Source: Stenotrophomonas rhizophila (GTDB lineage: Bacteria > Pseudomonadota > Gammaproteobacteria > Xanthomonadales > Xanthomonadaceae). Taken from it: a DNA stretch of 64,000 nt. Numbering within the stretch: position 1 is the stretch's first letter; every line of letters starts with the position of its first letter. Positions 1 to 7,423 of the stretch are shown one piece after another. The notes under the pieces were generated by a model. It was not told where the DNA came from. It made no database searches and worked only from the letters and a program-made list of their open reading frames with translations. The position numbers were made by a program, and so were the translations under genes. Location: contig NZ_RJKV01000001.1 of the NCBI RefSeq assembly GCF_003751305.1, forward strand, positions 124,001-188,000. Direction: 5' to 3'.

Positions 1-68
1 CCATGCAGCAGGTGCGAGGACAGCGTGGGCGTTTCCGGCTGCGCCGCCTGCACGGCGGCGCGGCTCAT
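1..68 (-). CDS. Partial CDS, N-terminus only, third gene of the TOMM-like locus
   Basis: Only the first 22 codons lie in the window (MSRAAVQAAQPETPTLSSHL and two more), running off the left edge. The ATG overlaps the TGA of the 191-residue membrane protein upstream (ATGA overlap), so the two are almost certainly translated together. Nothing in this fragment identifies a family. From the neighbouring E1-like protein one could expect a RiPP modification enzyme, transporter or protease, but that is inference from context only. Confidence 0.55.
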   Translation of the reverse strand, partial: MSRAAVQAAQPETPTLSSHLLH

Positions 69-640
69 TTCATCACGCTCAGCCAGAGCATCATCTCGAG
101 TGCGCCGACCACGAACAGGCCCAGCAGCAGGGCGATGCCGATGCCGATGCCGCGCCCGAGCGACCGCCCCGAGCGCTCGTAGACGAGGGCGTAAATCCCG
201 ACATACAGCCCGACGGCGACGAACAGGCCGAATATCGGGTTGGCGGTGCCGAAAATGCCGCCGCCGATCGCGGCCAGCGGCAAGGCGAACAGCCCCAGCA
301 ACACCCGACTGGTGCGGCTCAATCCGGCCACCGGCACGACAGCGACAGGTGTCTGCTGACGGTCCGGCGTCGCAGCGCTGATCGGTGCCTGCGGCAACGC
401 AGGTGGCTGGGGGGGGAGGTCCGTACGGGTGTCGACGCTGGCGACCGTGGCGTGTGCGTCGCTGTTGACGGCGGCAGGCGTTACGGGGTCCAGCTTGCCA
501 AGCACCACCGCCGACAGCACCGAGGTGCCGAGCAGGGTGACGATGCAGGAACTGCAGGTGGTCGACGTCGAGCCGCCGCCTGCCGCGGCAAGGTCCTGGC
601 GTGAGGCACTGGCATCGAACTGGGTCGGCAGGCGATACAT
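65..640 (-). CDS. Membrane protein with Cys/Ser/Thr-rich N-terminal segment, TOMM locus
   Basis: 191 residues, family not recognised. Residues 1-20 are polar and leader-like, 21-23 are GGG, and 24-32 (STSTTCSSC) form a short run of only Ser, Thr and Cys, followed by a hydrophobic stretch (IVTLLGTSVLSAVVLG, about 33-48). A Pro/Ala-rich linker leads to about three hydrophobic segments in residues 110-191 that look membrane-spanning. It lies 51 bases downstream of an E1-like leader-binding gene on the same strand and overlaps the next gene by ATGA. The N-terminus resembles a small RiPP/TOMM precursor (leader, Gly motif, heterocyclisable core) joined to a membrane domain; this is inference. It could equally be an immunity or transport protein. 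Confidence 0.7.
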   Translation of the reverse strand: MYRLPTQFDASASRQDLAAAGGGSTSTTCSSCIVTLLGTSVLSAVVLGKLDPVTPAAVNSDAHATVASVDTRTDLPPQPPALPQAPISAATPDRQQTPVAVVPVAGLSRTSRVLLGLFALPLAAIGGGIFGTANPIFGLFVAVGLYVGIYALVYERSGRSLGRGIGIGIALLLGLFVVGALEMMLWLSVMK

Positions 641-691
641 GAGGTCACTCCATTGACCGGGGCGGAAACGCCCGGCGCGTGGCGCACATTA

Positions 692-1606
692 TCACGGGCG
701 CCCGGTGTCCCAGGGCAAGGACAGCGGTGACGGCAGCGACGCTTCGCCATCCTGGCAGGCGGGGCACCACGGCAGCCGCAACACCCGGTCGCGCTCGCCG
801 TGCAGGCGATGCAGGTCGAGCCAGACGCTGCGTTCGAGATAGGCCAGCAACAGCGGCGGCTGATCCAGCAACGGCGCGACCAGCGCCGCGATCCGTGCCG
901 GTTGCGCTGCGACCGCCGGCATCGCCGGCACGGGTGCTTCGCCCCAGCGGCGCAGCACCCGGTTGCCCAGGCAATATACACAGGCGCTCTGGCCGGGCAC
1001 CACATAGGGGCCCAGTGCGAGCGTGTGGTGATAGCTGAGGTCGAGCAGCAGATGCGGTTGTGCCGGGATCTGCGTGCGGTAGCGGGCCAAGGCCTGTTCC
1101 CAGCCCAGCCCGTGCCGGACCAGCACGAGGAGGTCGGCATCAGCGACGGCATCGACGCGCTGCAGATCCGCGCCGGCATGCTGGTCGAAGGCGTCGGCCA
1201 ATCCGGGCAGCGGTTCGCCGAGCCAGTCGATTGCGTAGCGTCGCACCTTGCGCACGGCCGCCAGCGGCGCCAAGACGCCGAGACGTATCAACTGGCGGAC
1301 CGCCGGGCCGCACTCGGCATCGTCCTGCAGGATCGCCAGCGTGTCGTTTTCCCAGTGGCCGAGGATCCGTTCGATGACCGTCGGGGTATCGGCCTCATCG
1401 ACCACATACAGTTCGTCGGCGCCACCGGACACCAGCAGCAACTGTCGCTGCGCATGGGTCTGCGAAAACAGCGCCCACGCTGGATTGCGCGTCCAGCGCG
1501 GTTCGCCCACGTACGGGCCTGCGTGTTCCTGACTGCCTGCTGCTGCCACTGCGTACAGTCCGTGTATCCGCGAAACCGCAAGGATAGCGGCAAACAGGCG
1601 GGCCAC
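692..1606 (-). CDS. TOMM precursor leader peptide-binding / E1-like cyclodehydratase-partner protein
   Basis: 304 residues. The C-terminal half carries two CxxC pairs, C209-C212 in a PGQSACVYCL context and C281-C284 (WCPAC), the zinc-binding arrangement of E1-like partner proteins of thiazole/oxazole-modified microcin synthetases. The segment around 65-112 (VVDEADTPTVIERI to RQLIRLGVL) looks like the winged-helix RiPP recognition element that binds the leader peptide. In known systems such a protein presents the substrate to a YcaO cyclodehydratase; no YcaO gene is visible here, but the locus is cut by the window. The start is uncertain: GTG at 1606, with alternative in-frame GTGs at 1549 and 1510. 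The gene is divergent from the PAP2 gene, only 19 bases away. Confidence 0.65.
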   Translation of the reverse strand: MARLFAAILAVSRIHGLYAVAAAGSQEHAGPYVGEPRWTRNPAWALFSQTHAQRQLLLVSGGADELYVVDEADTPTVIERILGHWENDTLAILQDDAECGPAVRQLIRLGVLAPLAAVRKVRRYAIDWLGEPLPGLADAFDQHAGADLQRVDAVADADLLVLVRHGLGWEQALARYRTQIPAQPHLLLDLSYHHTLALGPYVVPGQSACVYCLGNRVLRRWGEAPVPAMPAVAAQPARIAALVAPLLDQPPLLLAYLERSVWLDLHRLHGERDRVLRLPWCPACQDGEASLPSPLSLPWDTGRP

Positions 1607-1613
1607 GTTCTGC

Positions 1614-1619
1614 TACGGT
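1614..1619 (+). promoter_or_regulatory. Putative -10 box of the PAP2 gene
   Basis: TACGGT preceded by GC fits the TAnnnT -10 pattern seen before other genes of this window. It ends only 6 bases before the GTG at 1626, so if it is the promoter the transcript would be leaderless or nearly so. Confidence 0.35.
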
Positions 1620-1625
1620 GCGCGC

Positions 1626-2285
1626 GTGCCCACGCCGCCTGTTGCCAACGCATCCGTCCCCCAGCCGCCCTGGCGCGAGGCGATGCTGTGGATGTTGCTG
1701 CTCGGTGCGATGTTCATCCATGGCTACAGTTGGACGAACCACTGGGCGGCCAGCCAGGCGCACACCTACAGTCTGCACGGTCGCTGGGACGAAGCGATCC
1801 CGTTCTGGGCGTGGTCGATCTGGCCGTACCTGGCGCTGAACCTGCTGTACCCGCTGACGTTCTTCCTGTGCCCGACCCGATCGGCCCTGCGCCGCCATGC
1901 GCTGGCCATCGCGCTGGTGCAGGCCGCCTGCATGCTTGCCTTCGTGTGCTGGCCGACCGGCAATGTGCGTGTGCTGCTGCAGCCGGAGGGCGCGAGCGGC
2001 CTGCTGTTCGCACAACTACGCGCGTTCGAAGCGCCCTTCAACATGGCGCCGTCGCTGCACGCTGCGGTACTGGTGGTGGTCTGGCAGACATGGCGGCAGT
2101 CACTGCAGGCGGATGCGGCAGCGGTGCGCTGGTTGTGGAACGGCGCCTGTGGGCTGATCCTGGTCTCGACGCTCACCACCTGGCAGCACGATCTGCTGGA
2201 TGTGCTCGCCGGGCTGTTGGTCGGTGCGCTGGCGCTGTGGATCACGCACTGCGTGCCGTTGCCACGTGGTCTACCGCGAGCGTGA
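1626..2285 (+). CDS. PAP2-superfamily / Aur1-like inner-membrane phosphatase
   Basis: 219 residues from GTG (a second possible start is the ATG at 1683). Several hydrophobic segments. The phosphatase signature is visible as FNMAPSLHAA followed about 50 residues later by TTWQHDLLDVLAG; the two His and the Asp match the PSLHA and HxxxD parts of the PAP2/inositolphosphotransferase (Aur1-like) active site. The family removes or transfers phosphate groups on lipid head groups at the periplasmic face of the inner membrane. The substrate cannot be told from sequence. Monocistronic, followed by palindromic repeats. Confidence 0.75.
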   Translation: MPTPPVANASVPQPPWREAMLWMLLLGAMFIHGYSWTNHWAASQAHTYSLHGRWDEAIPFWAWSIWPYLALNLLYPLTFFLCPTRSALRRHALAIALVQAACMLAFVCWPTGNVRVLLQPEGASGLLFAQLRAFEAPFNMAPSLHAAVLVVVWQTWRQSLQADAAAVRWLWNGACGLILVSTLTTWQHDLLDVLAGLLVGALALWITHCVPLPRGLPRA

Positions 2286-2286
2286 G

Positions 2287-2397
2287 GGCCCCGTAGCGAC
2301 CGGCAGGCCCCTTGGCAAATGTCCCCCGGCCGCCGCCTCGCGGCGACGGCCTCCTCCTTGATTTTGCCCAGGAGCCTACCGGCCGCTACGGGGCTCC
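2287..2397. repeat. Composite palindromic repeat element, copy 1
   Basis: Outer arms at 2287-2311 (GGCCCCGTAGCGACCGGC start) and 2371-2397 are inverted copies of each other with few mismatches. Between them a core at 2314-2368 runs from GGCAAATGTCCCCC to CCTCCTCCTTGATTTTGCC. The core is repeated in reverse orientation in copy 2 at 2479-2532, whereas the outer arms differ between the copies. Confidence 0.7.
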
Positions 2398-2459
2398 GGC
2401 TCGCGGTAGGCAGAAGGGAAACCGGTGCTTTCCATACGGCGCCAGTGGTCTGGACACGT

Positions 2460-2551
2460 GGGGCGCGATGCCCTTGTGGGCGAAATCAAGGAGGAGGTGG
2501 CGGCCGCAGGCCGACGCCGGGGGACATTCGCCGGCAAGGGCATCGCGCCCC
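2460..2551. repeat. Composite palindromic repeat element, copy 2 (inverted)
   Basis: Outer arms GGGGCGCGATGCCCTT (2460-2475) and AAGGGCATCGCGCCCC (2536-2551) are perfect inverted repeats of 16 bases. The core at 2479-2532 (GGCGAAATCAAGGAGGAGG to GGGGGACATTCGCC) is the reverse complement of the core of copy 1. The two elements face each other across about 62 bases. No ORF in them looks real. Confidence 0.7.
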
Positions 2552-2630
2552 AGCGCTCAACCACCCGGCCGCCGCGCATCGAAAGGCCCAGAGGTCGCTT
2601 CGTGCATTCCATGCAAGCAGGAGCAGAACC

Positions 2631-2658
2631 AAAAAAAAGGCCAGCGCGAACGCTGGCC
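2631..2658 (-). terminator. Rho-independent terminator of the kinase/transporter operon
   Basis: GGCCAGCG, loop CGAA, CGCTGGCC at 2639-2658; on the minus strand it is followed by eight T (2638-2631). It lies 24 bases beyond the stop of the sugar-kinase gene at 2683. Confidence 0.9.
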
Positions 2659-2682
2659 TCTCGGTATCCACACCGGTGGCGC

Positions 2683-3648
2683 TTACTTGTTCTCGGCATC
2701 ACCCGGGGTGAAGTGCGGCATCGCCGCGGCGGCGCCTTCCTTCTCGGTCGAACGACCGGCGAACTGATTGGCGAAACGCACGTGGCGGGCAAACGCCGCC
2801 TCCGGATCCTGCGCGATCGAGGCAACCAGCGCACCGTTGAACGCATCGCCTGCACCGGTCGTGTCCAGCACCTGCACCTGCTCGGCACCGACGCGGTAGT
2901 ACGGCTGGGTATCGCCACGCAGGTTCTCTTCAGCGTGCGACACGAACACCCCGACCGAACCCAGCGTCACCACCACGGTGCCGTTTCCGACCAGCTTGCG
3001 GCACAGCGCATGCAGGCTGGCGCCGTCCAGCGCGGCGACGTCGTTGGCATCCACGCGCTCGCCGACATGACGGCCGAGCAGGGCAGCGAACTCGGTCTCG
3101 TTCGGGGTCAGCACATCGGCCAGCTTGAGCAGGCCGATGCTGGACGGCGCATCGGCAGGCGCCACGTTGAGCACGGTGGTGGCACCGGCCTCGCGCGCGA
3201 TTGCCAGGGCCGCTTCGATGGTTTCCACCGGCGATTCCAGCTGCGCCAGCACCACCTTGGCGCCGGCCAGCAGCGCGCGCTGCTGTTCGACGAAGTCCAG
3301 GCTCAACGCGGCGTTGGCGCCCGGGCCGATCACGATGGTGTTGCGGCCGCGGCTGTCGACATAGATGCCGCCGGTGCCGGTCGGCTCGCTGCTGGCCTCG
3401 GCGGTCAGCGAAAAGCCGTCCTGCTCGGCCAGGCCGCGCGCCATCGCACCGCCGGCGTCATGGCCCAGCGCGCACAGGAACGTGGTCGGCGCGCCGGCAC
3501 GGCGGGCGGCCACGGCCTGGTTGAAGCCCTTGCCGCCGGGACCGGTGCTGTAGCGGCCGGCAATGGTCGCACCCGGGGCCGGGAGCGACTCACAACGCCA
3601 GACATGATCCACATTGAAGGAACCGATTACGACGACACTGCTACTCAT
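2683..3648 (-). CDS. rbsK: PfkB-family sugar kinase, probably ribokinase
   Basis: 321 residues. N-terminal SFNVD and GPGGKGFNQAVA (about 36-47) form the first PfkB signature; the second, DTTGAGDAFNGA, starts at residue 262 and holds the catalytic base Asp268. Known ribokinases phosphorylate ribose to ribose 5-phosphate with ATP in the cytosol. It is 26 bases downstream of a concentrative nucleoside transporter on the same strand, so it probably phosphorylates the pentose released from imported nucleosides. Specificity for ribose over another furanose or nucleoside is not proven. A terminator follows. Confidence 0.8.
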   Translation of the reverse strand: MSSSVVVIGSFNVDHVWRCESLPAPGATIAGRYSTGPGGKGFNQAVAARRAGAPTTFLCALGHDAGGAMARGLAEQDGFSLTAEASSEPTGTGGIYVDSRGRNTIVIGPGANAALSLDFVEQQRALLAGAKVVLAQLESPVETIEAALAIAREAGATTVLNVAPADAPSSIGLLKLADVLTPNETEFAALLGRHVGERVDANDVAALDGASLHALCRKLVGNGTVVVTLGSVGVFVSHAEENLRGDTQPYYRVGAEQVQVLDTTGAGDAFNGALVASIAQDPEAAFARHVRFANQFAGRSTEKEGAAAAMPHFTPGDAENK

Positions 3649-3674
3649 AAAGACTGTTTCTCAAAGAACGGATA

Positions 3675-4973
3675 TCAGCTGAAATGCGTCAGCACGCCGG
3701 CGATGGTCGCCGTCATGAAGGTGGCAATGGTACCGCCGAGCACCGCACGGAGGCCGAACTTGGCCAGATCGTGGCGACGCTCCGGCGCCAGCCCACCAAT
3801 ACCACCGATCTGGATCGCGATGGAGCTGAAGTTGGCAAAACCGCACAGCGCGTAAGTGGCGACCAGACGGCCCTCGGCCGACAGCACCGTGCCCGGCACC
3901 TCGCCTCGGATGATCTTGGCCAGTTCCGAATACGCCACGAACTCGTTGATCACGACCTTCTGGCCGATCAGCGAGCCTACGGTGGTGGCATCGGCCCACG
4001 GGGTTCCGATCACCCAGGCGATCGGCGCCAGCAGGAAGCCGAACAGGGTGGACAGGTCGGTCGGGCGACCCATGAGCGCGGCCAGGCCGGTGACCTCACC
4101 CAGCCAGGTCAGCGGGGCGTTGATCAGGGCGATCAGGGCGATGAAGGCCAGCAGCATCGCACCGATGTTCAGCGCCAGCTTCAAGCCATCGCCCGCACCG
4201 GCTGCGGCCGCGTCGATGATGTTGCTGGAGGTCTTCTCCACTTCCATCTTGACCGTGCCGCGGGTCAGCGGTGTACCGGTCTCGGGCACCAGCAGCTTGG
4301 CCACCACCAGGGTCGCCGGGGCCGCCATGATGCTCGCGGCGAGCAGATGCTTGGCATAGAAGGCCTGTTCGACCGGATCGCCGGCACCGAGCATGCCCAC
4401 GTATGCGGCCAGCACGCCGCCGGCGATGTGCGCCATGCCGCCGATCATCATGGTGATCAGCTCGGACTGGGTCATCTTGGCAATGTACGGACGCACCGTC
4501 AGCGGCGCTTCGGTCTGGCCGATGAAGACGCTGGCGCAGACGCTGGTGGTTTCGGCGCCGGACACGCGCATGATCTTGGTGATCGCCCAGGCCATGCCGC
4601 GCACGATCATCTGCATCACGTTGAGGTGGTACATGACCCCCATCAGCGCCGAGAAGAAGATGATGGTCGGCAACACCTGGAAGGCGAAGATGAAACCGAA
4701 CTGGCTGGTGTCCATCAGGCTGCCGAAGATGAAGCCGGAGCCGGCGTTGACGAACTCCAGGACCTTGACGAAGCCCTTGCCCAGCGCGTCGAACACATCG
4801 CGGCCACCCGGGACCAGCAGCACCACCGCCGCGAAGGCGATCTGCAATGCGATACCGGTGACGACCAGGCGCCAGTCGACAGCCCGCTTGTTGTTCGAGA
4901 ACAACCAGGCAATGCCGATCAGCACTGCCAACCCGAACAGGCCGAAGCCAATCCTGCCCAAACCTTCGACCAT
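3675..4973 (-). CDS. Concentrative nucleoside transporter, NupC/CNT family
   Basis: 432 residues, mostly hydrophobic, with the CNT gate and core motifs visible: GQTEAPLTVRPYI (about residues 153-165), MTQSELITMM and the C-terminal ALCGFANFSSIAIQIGG. The family imports nucleosides coupled to H+ or Na+ across the inner membrane. The length is close to bacterial NupC (about 400). First gene of a two-gene operon with the PfkB kinase. Upstream is a 247-base region shared with the divergent aldo/keto reductase gene. Confidence 0.9.
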   Translation of the reverse strand: MVEGLGRIGFGLFGLAVLIGIAWLFSNNKRAVDWRLVVTGIALQIAFAAVVLLVPGGRDVFDALGKGFVKVLEFVNAGSGFIFGSLMDTSQFGFIFAFQVLPTIIFFSALMGVMYHLNVMQMIVRGMAWAITKIMRVSGAETTSVCASVFIGQTEAPLTVRPYIAKMTQSELITMMIGGMAHIAGGVLAAYVGMLGAGDPVEQAFYAKHLLAASIMAAPATLVVAKLLVPETGTPLTRGTVKMEVEKTSSNIIDAAAAGAGDGLKLALNIGAMLLAFIALIALINAPLTWLGEVTGLAALMGRPTDLSTLFGFLLAPIAWVIGTPWADATTVGSLIGQKVVINEFVAYSELAKIIRGEVPGTVLSAEGRLVATYALCGFANFSSIAIQIGGIGGLAPERRHDLAKFGLRAVLGGTIATFMTATIAGVLTHFS

Positions 4974-5220
4974 GAGACTTCCCTTGGGGCGCCGCGAAAA
5001 ACGGGAAGCCTAGAGCAGCGGCAAGGGCGGGGCAAGGAAAAGCAGCGTCCGCGAGCCGATCGGTCGTGATCGGGCCTGTATCGGCAAGGCATGGCCCGGT
5101 TTCCGTGCGGCGTGTCACGGGCCGTGAGATCACGGTGTACGCCCTGCGCGCGCTGCATGCCACCCTCTACACTTACCGCATCGATCCGGCCCGGTCGCGG
5201 GCCCGCAGCAGGAGAACCAC

Positions 5221-6189
5221 ATGCTCTATCGCCGTCTTGGCTCCACCGGCCTGAAGCTCTCGGCCCTGTCCTTCGGGGCCTGGGTGACCTTCGGTGACCA
5301 GATCGGCCGCGATGAGGCCCGCAAGCTGATCGCCACCGCCTGGGATGCCGGGGTCAATTTCTTCGACAACGCCGAGGGCTATGCGCGCGGCCGCGCCGAG
5401 CAGGTGATGGGCGATGTGATCGCCGACCTGCGCCTGCCACGCGATGGCTTCTGCGTTTCCAGCAAGGTGTTCTTCGGTGCCGTCGACGACCCGCGCCCGA
5501 CCCAGCACGGCCTCTCGCGAAAGCACGTCACTGATGCCTGCCACGCCGCGCTCAAGCGGCTGCGGGTGGAGTATCTGGACCTTTACTATTGCCATCGCCC
5601 GGATCCGGACACCCCGATCGCCGAGACCGTGCAGGCCATGGACACCCTGATCCGCCAGGGCAAGGTGCTGTACTGGGGGACTTCGGAGTGGTCGGCCGCG
5701 CAGATCCAGGAGGCGGTGGACATCGCCCGCGCGCGCAACCTGCATGCGCCCTCGATGGAGCAGCCGCAGTACAACCTGCTGCACCGCGAGCGGGTGGAGC
5801 GCGAGTACGCGCCGCTGTATGCCGAGGCCGGCCTGGGCACCACGATCTGGTCGCCGCTGGCCTCCGGCCTGCTGACCGGCAAGTACAACGCCGGCGTAGA
5901 CCCGCAGTCCCGGCTGGGCCAGGAACAGCTGGGCTGGCTGAAGTCGCAGGTGCTGGACGACGGCAGCGACCGCATCGAGCGGGTGCGGCGCTACACCGCA
6001 CTGGCCGCGCAGCTGGGCGTCTCCCCGGCACAGTTGGCGATCGCCTGGTGCCTGCGCAACCCGAATGTCTCCAGCGTGATCCTCGGCGCCAGCCGGGTCA
6101 GCCAGCTGGAGGAAAACCTGGGCGCACTGGCGCTGTTCGAACAGCTCGATGAAGGCATCTGGCAGCAGGTGGAAGCGGTCTTTGCCTGA
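5221..6189 (+). CDS. Aldo/keto reductase, Kv-beta-like
   Basis: 322 residues. The catalytic tetrad of aldo/keto reductases is visible as Asp49 and Tyr54 (FFDNAEGYARG), Lys82 (SSKVFF) and His125 (YYCHRPD). The start YRRLGSTGLKLSALSFGAW and the WGTSEWSAAQI motif match the voltage-gated potassium-channel beta-subunit-like branch (AKR6/YghZ-like). It reduces carbonyls with NADPH in the cytosol; the substrate is unknown. AGGAG at 5210-5214 precedes the ATG. No operon partner; a pair of SMAG repeats follows. Confidence 0.85.
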   Translation: MLYRRLGSTGLKLSALSFGAWVTFGDQIGRDEARKLIATAWDAGVNFFDNAEGYARGRAEQVMGDVIADLRLPRDGFCVSSKVFFGAVDDPRPTQHGLSRKHVTDACHAALKRLRVEYLDLYYCHRPDPDTPIAETVQAMDTLIRQGKVLYWGTSEWSAAQIQEAVDIARARNLHAPSMEQPQYNLLHRERVEREYAPLYAEAGLGTTIWSPLASGLLTGKYNAGVDPQSRLGQEQLGWLKSQVLDDGSDRIERVRRYTALAAQLGVSPAQLAIAWCLRNPNVSSVILGASRVSQLEENLGALALFEQLDEGIWQQVEAVFA

Positions 6190-6210
6190 TTGCGTCTGTC
6201 GGGATCCGGG

Positions 6211-6235
6211 GAGCCGGCCAGCGGCCGGCACTACC
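6211..6235 (-). repeat. SMAG/REP palindrome, first of an inverted pair
   Basis: GAGCCGGCCAGCGGCCGGC followed by ACTACC, i.e. GGTAGT at the head on the minus strand. It is the reverse complement of the copy at 6327-6351. Confidence 0.75.
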
Positions 6236-6326
6236 GATGGTGTGGCGGGAGATGGAACGGGACGAGCAGAGCTCGGATCCTTGGCAGAACGGAGCAGGGC
6301 GCCTGGAACAGGCGCCGTCCCTCCAC

Positions 6327-6351
6327 GGTAGTGCCGGCCGCTGGCCGGCTC
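6327..6351 (+). repeat. SMAG/REP palindrome, second of an inverted pair
   Basis: GGTAGTGCCGGCCGCTGGCC then GGCTC; a stem-loop preceded by the tetramer GTAG that defines the SMAG class. It faces the copy at 6211-6235 across about 91 bases. Confidence 0.75.
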
Positions 6352-6479
6352 TGCAGCTCACGCGACGGGCGACCACACACAGAGCGCGCTTGACTGAGGC
6401 GATTGACTGAGGCTATCGAAGTTGAGCATTCGATCATTAATGTCATCTCTCAAAGTGAGAATGGTTGTTGATTGTCAAC

Positions 6480-6497
6480 TGAGAATCATTATCATTT
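6480..6497 (+). promoter_or_regulatory. Fur box upstream of hemP
   Basis: TGAGAATCATTATCATTT closely matches the 19-bp Fur consensus (GATAATGATAATCATTATC family). It lies 28 bases before the hemP ATG, so iron-replete Fur should repress the operon. Confidence 0.85.
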
Positions 6498-6525
6498 GAA
6501 TCGCCCCTCGCAACGAGTCCAGACG

Positions 6526-6723
6526 ATGAACACTCAAGCTGCTGTACTGCTGCGCCCCGAAACGCTGACCCTCCGCGACCGTCCGGTCCGCGTGGTCCCG
6601 CCGGAAGAAGTGATCGACAGCGAAGCCCTGCTCAAGGGGCGCCGCGAAATCCTGATCCAGCACGGCGACCGCTTCTATCGCCTGCGTCATACCAGCAACG
6701 ACAAGCTGATCCTGACCAAGTAA
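6526..6723 (+). CDS. hemP: Hemin uptake protein HemP/HmuP
   Basis: 65 residues from the ATG at 6526; a longer reading from 6472 would start upstream of and run through the Fur box, so it is rejected. The C-terminal half (ILIQHGDRFYRLRHTSNDKL, 42-61) is the HemP domain, with the RLR(x)T and KLILTK features. HemP/HmuP proteins activate or support heme-uptake genes in proteobacteria. It leads a probable iron-repressed operon with the two genes downstream; no TonB-dependent heme receptor follows. Confidence 0.9.
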   Translation: MNTQAAVLLRPETLTLRDRPVRVVPPEEVIDSEALLKGRREILIQHGDRFYRLRHTSNDKLILTK

Positions 6724-6832
6724 CGGCGCTGCCTCCCCCAGCTCTCTCCCCCTCGACACTCCGCCGTCGGCTCCGGCCCACGGCGTGGGTCGAGGGTCTC
6801 CCCCCGCAACCGCCGATTGCAGGTAGACCGCC

Positions 6833-7423
6833 ATGAGCCGTGCCCTTTCCGTCGGCCGCCCACCGGGCCGCCATCCCATCGCCGGCCTGCCATCGGCCGC
6901 GCAACTGGCCTCGCTGGGCACCGTGCTGTGCCTGTACCGCCCGGACAGCAGTGAACTCGGTGGCTGGAAACATGCTGTCTCCGCGCATGCCTGCCAGGGC
7001 ATGGACAGCGAAGGCATCCGCGAAAGCCTGTGCTTCGTCGATGCCCGCGGCCGCTGCTGCTGGCGCCTGTATCTGCTGCCCGACAGCGATTTCCTTGCCT
7101 GGGATCGCCTGGTGTCCGCGTTTCCCGCACGGCCCGAACCGGTCAACGACGCTGGCGTCGCCGAACGTCTGTGGCGACGCCTCGCGGTGCGCCTGGGCAA
7201 CGACGCATGGCGCATGTGCGCGCTGCGCCTGCAGGTCGGCGAAGGCCGCGAACTGGCCGCCAGCCTGGCATCGTTGTCGTCCCTGGGCGCCACCACCGCG
7301 CGCCGGATCGGCAACGTTGAAGGCGCCGAAGGCGAGCTCTGGGTCGACGACTGCTGCTGCGCCACCGCGGCCCGCCGCAGTGGACCGTGGACGGCCGACG
7401 GCATGCCGGTGATCCAGCTGTAA
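6833..7423 (+). CDS. HemP-linked hypothetical protein, possible heme-utilisation protein
   Basis: 196 residues, no signal peptide. The segment ESLCFVDARGRCCWRLYLLP followed by DSDFLAWDRLV (about 64-94) recalls the cytoplasmic heme-binding ChuX/HemS-type proteins, but the match is weak and I would not assign a reaction. The end has an unusual Cys cluster (VDDCCCATAARR). Start is the ATG at 6833, 109 bases after hemP; its TAA overlaps the ATG of the next gene (TAATG). Its place in a Fur-controlled operon suggests a role in heme or iron handling. Confidence 0.6.
   Translation: MSRALSVGRPPGRHPIAGLPSAAQLASLGTVLCLYRPDSSELGGWKHAVSAHACQGMDSEGIRESLCFVDARGRCCWRLYLLPDSDFLAWDRLVSAFPARPEPVNDAGVAERLWRRLAVRLGNDAWRMCALRLQVGEGRELAASLASLSSLGATTARRIGNVEGAEGELWVDDCCCATAARRSGPWTADGMPVIQL

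Noticed and set aside
800..2296. 498-residue plus-strand open frame
   Set aside because: Antisense of the E1-like gene for half its length and then a shifted frame of the PAP2 gene; composition is Gln/Arg/Ala shadow of high-GC DNA, no domain.
2312..3855. Plus-strand frames in the repeat region and across the kinase gene (151 and 476 residues)
   Set aside because: They run through palindromic repeats and antisense of the kinase; the peptide patterns come from the repeat.
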